Source: Paracoccus aminophilus JCM 7686
GTDB taxonomy: Bacteria; Pseudomonadota; Alphaproteobacteria; Rhodobacterales; Rhodobacteraceae
Assembly (NCBI RefSeq): GCF_000444995.1
Contig: NC_022050.1
Span: 124,001 to 188,000, forward strand
Direction of reading: 5' to 3'
Length of the DNA: 64,000 nucleotides
Position 1 is the stretch's first letter. Every line of letters starts with the position of its first letter. The notes under the pieces are model-generated. The model was not told where the DNA came from and ran no database searches. It was given only the letters and a program-made list of their open reading frames with translations. Both the position numbers and the translations under genes were made by a program. Of this stretch, positions 25,129-32,476 are shown in pieces.

Positions 25129-25830
25129 CTAAACCGCGACCCCAAATAGTTTCCCGATAGCGGCGGTCACTGCCATCGCGGCACCGCCCCAGAAGACCAC
25201 ACGCAGTGTTGGTCGCAACAACTTGGCTCCGCCGGCCCAAGCCCCGAGAGCCCCGAGAACAGCAAGCGCGAGCAGCGTTGTCACAGTAACCACGACGGCG
25301 ACAGTTTCTGCGGGTGAGACGAGCGCAGCGACCATCGGCACAGCCCCGGCCAAAGTGAACGTGAGCCCAGAGGCAAAGGCAGCCTGTAAGGGATTGGCGC
25401 TATGCACCTCAGAAAGGCCGAGTTCATCGCGCACATGGGCCCCAAGCGCGTCAGCTTCGGTCAACTCGCGCGCGACAAGCGCTGCCGTCGCGGGCGAGAG
25501 ACCTCGGCTCTCCCAGATAGAAGCCAGTTCCGCCTCCTCCTCCGCGGGTGTCTCGCGCAGAGCCTGCGCCTCACGGGCGATGTCAGCACCTTCAATATCC
25601 GATTGTGAGCTGACCGAGACATATTCCCCCGCCGCCATCGACATCGCCCCGGCGGCCAATCCCGCGGCGCCTGCGATGAACACCGCCTCTGCGGAAGGAT
25701 TGGCGACCGCCACGCCCACGATGAGCGCCGAGATCGAGACGATCCCATCGTTGGCGCCGAGCACCGCGGCCCGCAACCAACCGCTGCGGTTGACGAAATG
25801 CACTTCTTCATGGGCTGACTGATAGGTCAT
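25129..25830 (-). CDS. VIT1/CCC1-family iron or manganese transporter
   Basis: A 233-residue membrane protein of the VIT family. The first helix region LRAAVLGANDGIVSISALIVG is the family signature (GANDG), followed by AAGLAAGAMSMAAGEYVSVSSQSD. The central cytoplasmic loop is rich in acidic residues and glutamates that bind metal in the plant homologue. It would move Fe2+ or Mn2+ out of the cytoplasm. Divergent from the P1B-4 ATPase, which suggests a joint metal-efflux role. Confidence 0.88.
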   Translation of the reverse strand: MTYQSAHEEVHFVNRSGWLRAAVLGANDGIVSISALIVGVAVANPSAEAVFIAGAAGLAAGAMSMAAGEYVSVSSQSDIEGADIAREAQALRETPAEEEAELASIWESRGLSPATAALVARELTEADALGAHVRDELGLSEVHSANPLQAAFASGLTFTLAGAVPMVAALVSPAETVAVVVTVTTLLALAVLGALGAWAGGAKLLRPTLRVVFWGGAAMAVTAAIGKLFGVAV

Positions 25831-25991
25831 GGCCGTCCCGCTCCAATTTCATACTGTCGATCTGACCCTGTAGATTCCAGGCCGCGCCAAAGCTTCACCG
25901 CTCATCCGCGCTCGATGGATTGAAACGCTGACGAGGCCATCGACTTCCTTAAACTTCCGGTAACAATGTAGGGTGAACCGGATCATTGCAA

Positions 25992-26005
25992 TTGATCTGG
26001 GTCAT
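25992..26005 (+). promoter_or_regulatory. FNR-like box upstream of the metal ATPase
   Basis: TTGATCTGGGTCAT: a perfect left half-site and a near match to the right half of the FnrL consensus TTGAT-N4-(A/G)TCAA. Centred 86 bp before the ATPase ATG, inside the divergent region with the VIT-family gene. Confidence 0.5.
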
Positions 26006-26084
26006 AGCCGACGTTGGACGGAATGAATTATCGGCTCCTCATGCGCCGAACCCGCCGCATGCGTGTCAACACAGGAAGCTTCCT

Positions 26085-28040
26085 ATGCCCAGCACCGCCC
26101 CTGTAAGTCTTGAAGAACGCCTCATGCTTCCCCTCACGCTCGCGGCGAGTTTCGGCATGGCGGCCGCCTTCTTCGGCACCTTCGTGCTGCCGGGGATCTG
26201 GCTCACGGCAGGGCTTGCACTTGTCTATCTTGCGGCCGGGCTTCCGACGGGGCTGCGCGCGCTTGGTGCACTTTTCAAGGACCACGTGCTCGACATCGAC
26301 CTGTTGATGATCATCGCGGCTTTGGCCGCGCTTGCGGTAGGCGCCCCACTGGAGGGGGCGGTTCTCCTCACGCTCTTCAGCATTTCGGGCACGCTGGAGC
26401 ATCGCGCTATGGGCCGCGCCCGCCGCGCGATCGAGGCGCTGATGGCGCTGCGCCCCGAGACTGCACTGCGGCTGAGCGCCACGGGCGCGACAGAGGAAAT
26501 CCCCGTCGCGGCGCTTCGCGAGGGGGATTTGCTTGTCCTGCGTCCGGGCGCGCGCGTGCCCGTGGATGGCGTGCTTGTCACCGGCGAAGGCACGGTCGAC
26601 GAGGCGACGATCACCGGAGAGTCGATGCCCGTCTCAAAGGTGCCCGGAGCGAAGCTTTTCGAGGCGACGGTCAACCTCAATTCCGTGCTGACCATGCACG
26701 CAAGCGCCACCGTCGAAAGCAGCACCGTGGCGCGGATGATCGACATGGTGACCGAGGCCCAAGCCGCCCGCGCGCCTTCCGAGACCTTCAGCGCCTGGTT
26801 CGGGCAGCGCTACACCGTGGCCGTGCTTTTGGGGGCCATGCTGGCCTTTGTGGTTCTGTGGGGGATGGGGGCTTCCGCCTCCGACGCCCTCTACCGCGCT
26901 GCGGTGCTGCTGGTGGCGGCAAGCCCTTGCGCCGTGGTGATCTCGGTGCCCGCCGCCATGCTGTCGGCGCTGGCGGCTGCGGCACGGGGCGGCGTGTTGT
27001 TCAAAGGTGGCGCGGCGCTTGAAGCCTTGGCAGAAGTGAAGAGCTTTTCCTTTGACAAAACCGGCACCCTGACCACCGGAGTTGCAGAGGTCACCGACCT
27101 CACCTCAGAGATCCCCGAGGGGCGCATGCTGGCGCTGCTCTCGGGTTTGGAGGCGCAGTCCGAGCATCCGATCGCCGCCGCGATCCGGCGCCGGGCAGAG
27201 GCCGAGGGGCTTGCCCCCGCCGCCATCCGGGATGTCGTGACCCATCCCAGTGAGGGCATCACCGGGATTGACGAAGAGGGGCCGATCTGGGCCGGAAACC
27301 AGCGCATGCTGGAGCGGATGGGGGCGCGGGTCGATACGGCCGGGACGCAGCGGCTGAAGGCCTCGGCCCAAACCGTCACCTGGATCGGGCGTGGCGAGCA
27401 GCTGATCGGCGGCGTCACGGTGGCAGACCGCCCGCGGCCAAGCTCTGCCGCCGGGCTTTCGCAACTGCGTGCGGCGGGGGTGGCGCAGCTGGCCCTGATG
27501 ACCGGGGATCGCCGCCCGGTGGCCGAACGGATCGGGCGGGAGCTCGGCTTTTCCGATGCGGAAATCCACGCCGAATTGTTGCCGGAAGACAAGGTCAAAC
27601 TGGTTGCCGCGCTTGCCGAAAAGGGCCGAACGGCCTTCGTCGGCGACGGGGTGAATGATGCCGCTGCCCTTGCCCGGGCGGATGTCGGCGTCGCCATGGG
27701 GGTTGCGGGCAGCGAAGTGGCGCTGCAGGCCGCAGATGTGGCGCTTCTGTCCGAGGACATGACCCGCCTTGCCGCCGCCCGGACACTGGCCTTGCGTACC
27801 CGCCGGATCATCCGGCAGAACCTCGGCTTTGCCCTGGCGATGATGGTGCTTCTGGTGGTCTCGGCGCTATTTTTCGAGCTGCCTTTGCCGCTTGCCGTCA
27901 TCGGCCATGAAGGGGGCACGGTTCTGGTGGTGCTAAACGGGTTGCGGCTGCTCGCCGATCCGATCCGCAATGATCGCGGCGCGGCGCGAAAAGCGGCCTC
28001 GCATCCCTCCTCCCAACCTCAAGAGGTTTCCCATGTATAA
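26085..28040 (+). CDS. P1B-4-type heavy-metal ATPase (CoaT/CtpD-like)
   Basis: About 651 residues. The start at 26085 follows CAGGAAGC; the in-frame upstream extension looks non-coding. Motifs: TITGES in the actuator domain, membrane SPC at 280-282 (in place of CPC), DKTGTLT with the phosphorylated D324, GDGVNDAAAL, and HEGGT at 608-612. SPC plus HEGxT define P1B-4 ATPases, which export Co2+, Fe2+, Ni2+ or Zn2+. No N-terminal HMA domain is present, which also fits this subtype. The stop overlaps the universal stress protein start by 8 bp. The FNR-like box points to low-oxygen induction. Confidence 0.9.
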   Translation: MPSTAPVSLEERLMLPLTLAASFGMAAAFFGTFVLPGIWLTAGLALVYLAAGLPTGLRALGALFKDHVLDIDLLMIIAALAALAVGAPLEGAVLLTLFSISGTLEHRAMGRARRAIEALMALRPETALRLSATGATEEIPVAALREGDLLVLRPGARVPVDGVLVTGEGTVDEATITGESMPVSKVPGAKLFEATVNLNSVLTMHASATVESSTVARMIDMVTEAQAARAPSETFSAWFGQRYTVAVLLGAMLAFVVLWGMGASASDALYRAAVLLVAASPCAVVISVPAAMLSALAAAARGGVLFKGGAALEALAEVKSFSFDKTGTLTTGVAEVTDLTSEIPEGRMLALLSGLEAQSEHPIAAAIRRRAEAEGLAPAAIRDVVTHPSEGITGIDEEGPIWAGNQRMLERMGARVDTAGTQRLKASAQTVTWIGRGEQLIGGVTVADRPRPSSAAGLSQLRAAGVAQLALMTGDRRPVAERIGRELGFSDAEIHAELLPEDKVKLVAALAEKGRTAFVGDGVNDAAALARADVGVAMGVAGSEVALQAADVALLSEDMTRLAAARTLALRTRRIIRQNLGFALAMMVLLVVSALFFELPLPLAVIGHEGGTVLVVLNGLRLLADPIRNDRGAARKAASHPSSQPQEVSHV

Positions 28041-28485
28041 GCACATCCTTATCACCACCGATGGCTCTGAGAACGCGGGCCTCGGCCTTGAGCATGGCAT
28101 TGCACTTGCATCCAGCATAGGCGCTGCGGTGACGATCCTGACTGTGACGCCGCCCTTCCCGATTGCAGCAGCGGCGATGGGGGCCGGGGCATACACGCCA
28201 GCGGCGGTTCTCGAGGGCTATGATCAGGCGCAGCGCGAAACGGCAGAACGGATCCTTGAGGCCGCCGCAGAGCGTGCGAGACATGCGGGCGTTTCTGCAA
28301 CCGCCCTGCATGTGCCTGATGCCACGCCTGCTGATACTATCTTAGAGCGCGCCGAGGCTCTCGGTTGCGATCTCATCTGTATGGCCTCTCACGGGCGGCG
28401 CGGGCTGAAGCGGATGCTACTTGGCAGTCAGGCAACCGAGGTTGTCACCCGTTCCGCAATCCCCGTCTTGGTCGTGCGGGCCTGA
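28033..28485 (+). CDS. UspA-family universal stress protein
   Basis: A 150-residue Usp starting MYKHILITTDGSENAG. The ATP-binding motif GRRGLKRMLLGSQATEVV near the C-terminus matches G-2x-G-9x-G(S/T). It overlaps the end of the ATPase gene, so the two are translated from one message. In Rhodobacteraceae, Usp genes are common in FnrL-controlled stress operons. Cytoplasmic; exact role unknown. Confidence 0.88.
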   Translation: MYKHILITTDGSENAGLGLEHGIALASSIGAAVTILTVTPPFPIAAAAMGAGAYTPAAVLEGYDQAQRETAERILEAAAERARHAGVSATALHVPDATPADTILERAEALGCDLICMASHGRRGLKRMLLGSQATEVVTRSAIPVLVVRA

Positions 28486-28493
28486 CACCCCTT

Positions 28494-28513
28494 GGCCCGC
28501 TGCGAAGCGGGCC
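28494..28513 (+). terminator. Hairpin after the universal stress protein gene
   Basis: A perfect 8-bp stem GGCCCGCT / AGCGGGCC with a GCGA tetraloop, 8 bp after the stop. A likely terminator, without a clear U tract. Confidence 0.6.
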
Positions 28514-28898
28514 GGGCCGAATACAGAAGGTTGGGATGACCCGAACACCTGCAGAATTCTGGCGAGAGCATTAGATTTTCCTTCCTTTCGGGGGGAAAGA
28601 GAGGTCGCATGGAGCTCTGAAGCCTGCGGAAAAGCAAATGAGCGATGCGTGGCTATCAGATGCTACGAGCCCGCATGGTGTTCGCGGTAAGGCCAAGTCA
28701 ACGCCGCGAGCTCGATTGTTCGTGGTGCACATCTGCTTCTCCTGATCTGTCCGCGACCGTTGCGCCAAAAGTCTCCTTGTCGTGTTCACTGCGAACTATC
28801 GCTGCGATCGGCGGCCTATGGTTAGGACCCATTGATTAGGTAATGATTTCATCAATCAGAATTCTGTCAGGAGGCCAAAAAACGTCGATTTAGCAAAC
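28514..28898. other. Non-coding stretch before the NQR operon
   Basis: About 385 bp with no convincing gene on either strand; the short open frames have no ribosome site or family motif. It contains an inverted repeat ATTGAT / ATCAAT with a 14-bp spacer near 28831-28856, 40-70 bp before the FNR-like box. Probably part of the nqrA control region. Confidence 0.35.
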
Positions 28899-28912
28899 TT
28901 GACCTGAATCAA
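28899..28912 (+). promoter_or_regulatory. FNR-like box upstream of nqrA
   Basis: TTGACCTGAATCAA matches the FNR consensus TTGAT-N4-ATCAA at nine of ten conserved bases. Centred 83 bp before the nqrA ATG, with no other gene between. Suggests oxygen control of nqrABC by an FnrL-type regulator. Confidence 0.6.
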
Positions 28913-28988
28913 AGCTGGAACATATCATGGAGTATAGTCTGAGATTGGCGGGGAATCTGCTGCCCTACGCACACGGATCGGAGACTGA

Positions 28989-30197
28989 ATGATCCCCCTG
29001 ATAGGGGCTTGGTGCCCGAGACTGACTGGCGGTCTTGTCGAAAACGTATCTTCGGATAGTCCTCTCGGTATCACGGGATCCGATCTGCAACAGCTAAGGC
29101 CCGCGCTGATGGTCAAAGCGAACCAGAAAGTTGCCGCGGGCGATATCCTCTTTCGTGATCGCAAGCGGTCATGGATCACCGCAGTCGCCCCTGCAGCCGG
29201 GCGGGTATCAAAGCTTGAACTTGGCGCTCGTCGCAGCCTTTCTGAGCTGGAAATCCTTCCCGAGGGCGATGCCGTGCGGCAGTTCACGACAGATGTCGCG
29301 GATCGCGCGCAGCTGATTGATCTCATGATCGCCTCGGGGCTCTGGACCGCGTTGCGAACGCGCCCTTTCGGGCGGATCCCCGATCCATCGACACAGCCCG
29401 AGGCCCTGTTCGTCACGTTGACCGAGGGCGCTCCGGGCATGCCTGATCCTGCGGCGATCCTGCCTGATCTCATGGATTGGTTCACGCGCGGGCTGAGTGC
29501 TTTGACGATGCTTTCAGATGGGCCGGTCAACCTCTGCCATCCCCCCGATCTAGCCCTGCCAGAAGTCTTAGGCATCCGCACCCACCCATTCCGCGGAGGT
29601 CTGGCCTCGGCGCATATCCATACCCTGCATCCGGTCACCCATGGTGGGATGGTCTGGCAGATCCACTGGCAAGAGGTCGCGGCGCTTGGCCATCTACTGA
29701 AGACCGGCACGATCTGGCCGCGCCGCATCGTCGCGCTTACCGGGTCCGCAATGGCCCGTCCCGGCCTGATTGCCGCCCCGATCGGTGCGCGCCTGCATGA
29801 TCTTGCCGCTGGAAGGCTGAAGGATACAACCCTGCGCCTGCTGGCGGGCGGAGAAAATGGCAGCCCGGCCACCTTTCTGCGGCCAGGCATCCGTCAGATC
29901 TCAGCCGTCCCGCACGAAAGGGCCGATCACCGAAAGGGCTGGTTCATGCGGCTGACGGCGCCGCGCATAGCCGCCCTCATCCCAAACCCATGGGACGAGG
30001 TTACGATGCCCCCGGGGATACTCGCGGTTCCGCTTTTACGCGCACTCGCCTCGGGAGATCTCACAGCGGCGCGAGATCTGGGTGTTCTTGGCCTGATCGA
30101 GGAGGACCTCATGGCATTGAATGCCCGCCTGCGAGGGCACCCCGATTACCGCGTTCTGCTGCGCCAGACCCTTGATGAGTTGGAGGCTACGATATGA
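28989..30197 (+). CDS. nqrA: NqrA, Na+-translocating NADH:quinone oxidoreductase subunit A
   Basis: A 402-residue NqrA, shorter than the usual 440-450. The N-terminal region shows the family pattern (RPALMVKANQKVAAGDILF, then DRKRSWITAVAPAAGRVSKL), a barrel-sandwich fold shared with RnfC. NqrA is the cytoplasmic quinone-side subunit. It heads the operon nqrABC, with a 4-bp overlap to nqrB. The remaining genes nqrDEF, apbE and nqrM lie about 20 kb away on the other strand because of a rearrangement. Confidence 0.85.
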   Translation: MIPLIGAWCPRLTGGLVENVSSDSPLGITGSDLQQLRPALMVKANQKVAAGDILFRDRKRSWITAVAPAAGRVSKLELGARRSLSELEILPEGDAVRQFTTDVADRAQLIDLMIASGLWTALRTRPFGRIPDPSTQPEALFVTLTEGAPGMPDPAAILPDLMDWFTRGLSALTMLSDGPVNLCHPPDLALPEVLGIRTHPFRGGLASAHIHTLHPVTHGGMVWQIHWQEVAALGHLLKTGTIWPRRIVALTGSAMARPGLIAAPIGARLHDLAAGRLKDTTLRLLAGGENGSPATFLRPGIRQISAVPHERADHRKGWFMRLTAPRIAALIPNPWDEVTMPPGILAVPLLRALASGDLTAARDLGVLGLIEEDLMALNARLRGHPDYRVLLRQTLDELEATI

Positions 30198-30973
30198 GGC
30201 CGGGACTGCTGAGGGATGATCTTGCGGCTATCCTCGCCTTGCTGCCGCCTCTTGCCTGGCTATGGCCGCAGGACCATTGGGTCGCATCGCGGCTGCTGTT
30301 CTGCGCGGTACTGATCTTTGGCTGGCAGGCTCTGTTCGCGCAGGTCAGACGCCAAGGGATGGGGTTGCACGGTGCTGTCGCAGCCATGCTGGTCGCCCTG
30401 TTTGCGCCCATGGGCGTACCCTTCTGGCAATTGGCCTTGGGCGTCAGTTTCGGCATGGTGCTGGGTGAGGCGATCTTTGGCGGGAGAGGCCGCAACTTCG
30501 TGCAGCCAGTGGCGCTGACATTCGCCTTCATGGCCTTTTCCTTTGCCGATCAGCCCTGGCGTCAAGGCCCGGATCTGCCGCTGATCGCCATCCTGCCTGC
30601 CTTGGCTTTTCTGGTGATCACAGGGCAGGCGCGCCTCACAGTGTTGGCCGGTCTTGCAGCCGGGCTTGCCGGAGTCAGCGCGCTGATCGCGCCGGAGCAG
30701 ATGACCATGTTGATCACGGGCACGTTGCTGCTGGCGCTGCTTTTCCTGACCGCCGATCCGGCTGTATCGGGTGCGACATCCCTTGGCCGCCTGGCATATG
30801 GAGTGCTGGCTGGTGGGTTGACCGCCTTGTTCGCGGCCTCCGGTCCTGTCTTTGGCGCAGTGGTTTTTGCCACATTGCTGGCGCAGATATTTGCGCCGCT
30901 GCTGGACCATATCGCAATCGTAATCCATTCCGCATGGATGCATCACCGTGCTCGGAGGCTGCGCAATGGCTAA
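30194..30973 (+). CDS. nqrB: NqrB, short form
   Basis: A 259-residue membrane protein related to NqrB/RnfD; typical NqrB is about 400-415. The core helices are recognisable (GVSFGMVLGEAIFGGRGRNF, then VQPVALTFAFMAF) and the end matches NqrB (TADPAVSGATSLGRLAYG, FAPLLDHIAI). The N-terminal extension is missing. The extramembrane loop that holds the covalent FMN threonine in characterised NqrB, after the ALT-AFM helix, also seems missing. A later SGAT aligns with a different region. So it may lack the covalent FMN; needs alignment to confirm. Confidence 0.75.
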   Translation: MRPGLLRDDLAAILALLPPLAWLWPQDHWVASRLLFCAVLIFGWQALFAQVRRQGMGLHGAVAAMLVALFAPMGVPFWQLALGVSFGMVLGEAIFGGRGRNFVQPVALTFAFMAFSFADQPWRQGPDLPLIAILPALAFLVITGQARLTVLAGLAAGLAGVSALIAPEQMTMLITGTLLLALLFLTADPAVSGATSLGRLAYGVLAGGLTALFAASGPVFGAVVFATLLAQIFAPLLDHIAIVIHSAWMHHRARRLRNG

Positions 30974-31748
30974 GGCTTTCCAACGCTTCCTGGCCCGTCC
31001 CAACAGCGATCCGGTGAAATCCATCGGCATGGCGGCGCTGGTCGCCGCCATCTGTGCCTTGATCGTTGCCGGGACCGCCGTCACCTTGCGCCCGCTGATC
31101 GAAGAAAACCGCCTCGCTGCGCGCGCCGGTCAGATGGCGGCAATGCTGGAAAGCGTACCAGGTATCTCCGATCTGCTCGATGGTGGCGGGATCGAAACCC
31201 TGATCGTCGATCTGGCAACGGGTCGGATTTCGCAGACAGACCCCACCGATTTCGACCAAACCGCAGCGGCAGCAGATCCTGATCGCAGCACCGCGCTGCC
31301 TCCGGCGGCCGATCTTGCCGCGATCAGCCGGCGCGAGAATGAATCGCTAATCTGGCTGGTGCGCGAGGGGGACGAAATCCGGCTTCTGGTTCTACCGGTG
31401 CGCGGTGCGGGCTATCAATCCACCATCCGCGCCTATCTGGCGCTGGAGGGCGACCTGAACACCGTCGCCGCTTTCACGGTCTATGAACAGGGCGAGACCC
31501 CGGGCTTGGGATCGCGCGTGACCGAGGCCGAGTTTCGCAACGGCTGGACCGGGCGTCGCATTTTCGAGGGGGACGTGATCCTGATCGACACAGTTTCAGG
31601 TGCATCCGGGGATTTTGAGGTCGAAATGATCTCGGGGGCCTCCGTCACCAGCTACGGCACCATCGACATGGTGCATTTCTGGCTGGGCCCCGATGGTTTC
31701 GGTCCCTTCATGGGGTCTGATGCCGGAGAGTGCAGAATCCTACGCTAA
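30966..31748 (+). CDS. nqrC: NqrC, with C-terminal tail replaced by transposon sequence
   Basis: A membrane-anchored FMN-binding subunit: one N-terminal helix, then a periplasmic domain. The flavinylation region reads MISGASVTSYG where the usual motif is SGAT, so the FMN acceptor would be Ser226. Up to GFGPF (residue 248) the protein is native. The reading frame then enters the Tn3-type terminal repeat and ends MGSDAGECRILR. The native tail [11 protein letters not shown] lies at 51670-51708. Only about 11 residues are changed, so the domain itself may still fold. ApbE, encoded at 48276-49208, would attach the FMN. Confidence 0.88.
   Translation: MAKAFQRFLARPNSDPVKSIGMAALVAAICALIVAGTAVTLRPLIEENRLAARAGQMAAMLESVPGISDLLDGGGIETLIVDLATGRISQTDPTDFDQTAAAADPDRSTALPPAADLAAISRRENESLIWLVREGDEIRLLVLPVRGAGYQSTIRAYLALEGDLNTVAAFTVYEQGETPGLGSRVTEAEFRNGWTGRRIFEGDVILIDTVSGASGDFEVEMISGASVTSYGTIDMVHFWLGPDGFGPFMGSDAGECRILR
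31707..31711 (+). repeat. Target-site duplication TTCAT, nqrC left junction
   Basis: TTCAT directly precedes the first transposon copy. The same 5 bp (as ATGAA on this strand) abuts the left end of the second copy at 51704-51708. Five-base duplications are the rule for Tn3-family insertions, so the two sites are the two sides of one insertion in nqrC. Confidence 0.85.
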
Positions 31749-31749
31749 G
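31712..31749 (+). repeat. Tn3-type 38-bp terminal inverted repeat, left end of copy 1
   Basis: Starts GGGGTCTGATGCCGG and ends CCTACGCTAAG. The tnpR stop codon lies inside it. The exact reverse complement is at 35369-35406. Confidence 0.95.
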
Positions 31750-32356
31750 CGCTGAGAACCCGTTTCCCGTAATCGCGTAGATTGCCGTTCGGGTCGACAT
31801 ATCGGTAGAGTGTGACCGGTTTGACCCCCAATTCCTTACAGAGTTCTGAAACCGATGTGTCGCGGCTAGCCATTGCGGCCTGAGCCATGCGGACCTGCGC
31901 TTTCGTCAGCGCAAACTTTCTTCCTCCCTTTCGGCCGCGCGCGCGGGCGGCTTGGAGCCCCGCCATCGTGCGTTCGCGGATCAACTCGCTTTCAAATTCG
32001 GCAAGCGCAGCAAAGATGCCGAATGAAAGCCTTCCAGCCGCAGTCGTTGTGTCAATCTGCGCCCCTTGCCCGGTGAGAACTTTGAGGCCAACGCCACGCT
32101 CGGACAGCATGCTGACGGTTTTGACAAGGTGGTGGAGGCTGCGCCCCAAGCGGTCGAGCTTCCACACGATCAGCACATCCCCCTCACGCAATGCTTTGAG
32201 GCAGGCCTCCAGACCGGATCGGTCATCCTTCTTGCCGGACGCCAGATCTGAGTAGATCTGGTCCTCCTCGACGCCGGACGCGATCAATGCATCTCGTTGC
32301 AAGTCGAGGGACTGGCTGCCGTCAGCTTTCGAAACCCGCGCATAGCCGATCAGCAT
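31745..32356 (-). CDS. tnpR: TnpR serine resolvase, copy 1
   Basis: A 203-residue resolvase of the serine recombinase family. The catalytic domain starts LIGYARVSKADGSQSLDLQ with nucleophile Ser9, followed by VWKLDRLGRSLHHLV and FESELIRERTMAG. The C-terminal helix-turn-helix has SVSELCKELGVKPVTLYRYV. It resolves cointegrates at the adjacent res site. It can also act on res sites in inverted copies only poorly, so homologous recombination is the likelier cause of the inversion seen here. Confidence 0.95.
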   Translation of the reverse strand: MLIGYARVSKADGSQSLDLQRDALIASGVEEDQIYSDLASGKKDDRSGLEACLKALREGDVLIVWKLDRLGRSLHHLVKTVSMLSERGVGLKVLTGQGAQIDTTTAAGRLSFGIFAALAEFESELIRERTMAGLQAARARGRKGGRKFALTKAQVRMAQAAMASRDTSVSELCKELGVKPVTLYRYVDPNGNLRDYGKRVLSA

Positions 32357-32476
32357 GTTTCACAAACGTTCGTTTGAGGTGTTCTGGAAAGCGGCGCGCT
32401 TTCGGCCATCCGAACAATTCCTTATTCAATATCTTAATCATCAATACGCAAACCATATGTAGAAAGCAAAAGAAAT
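32357..32476. promoter_or_regulatory. Putative res site and divergent tnpR/tnpA promoters, copy 1
   Basis: The 120-bp gap between tnpR and tnpA, AT-rich toward tnpA. It contains a palindrome CAAACGTTCGTTTG at 32363-32376, next to the tnpR start, a good candidate for a resolvase dimer subsite. The same region is at 54639-54758 in copy 2. Confidence 0.6.

Noticed and set aside
30750..30790. SGAT in NqrB taken as the covalent FMN site
   Set aside because: It aligns with the ATDP region near the C-terminus of NqrB, not with the known flavin-bearing loop. Left open, to be settled by alignment.
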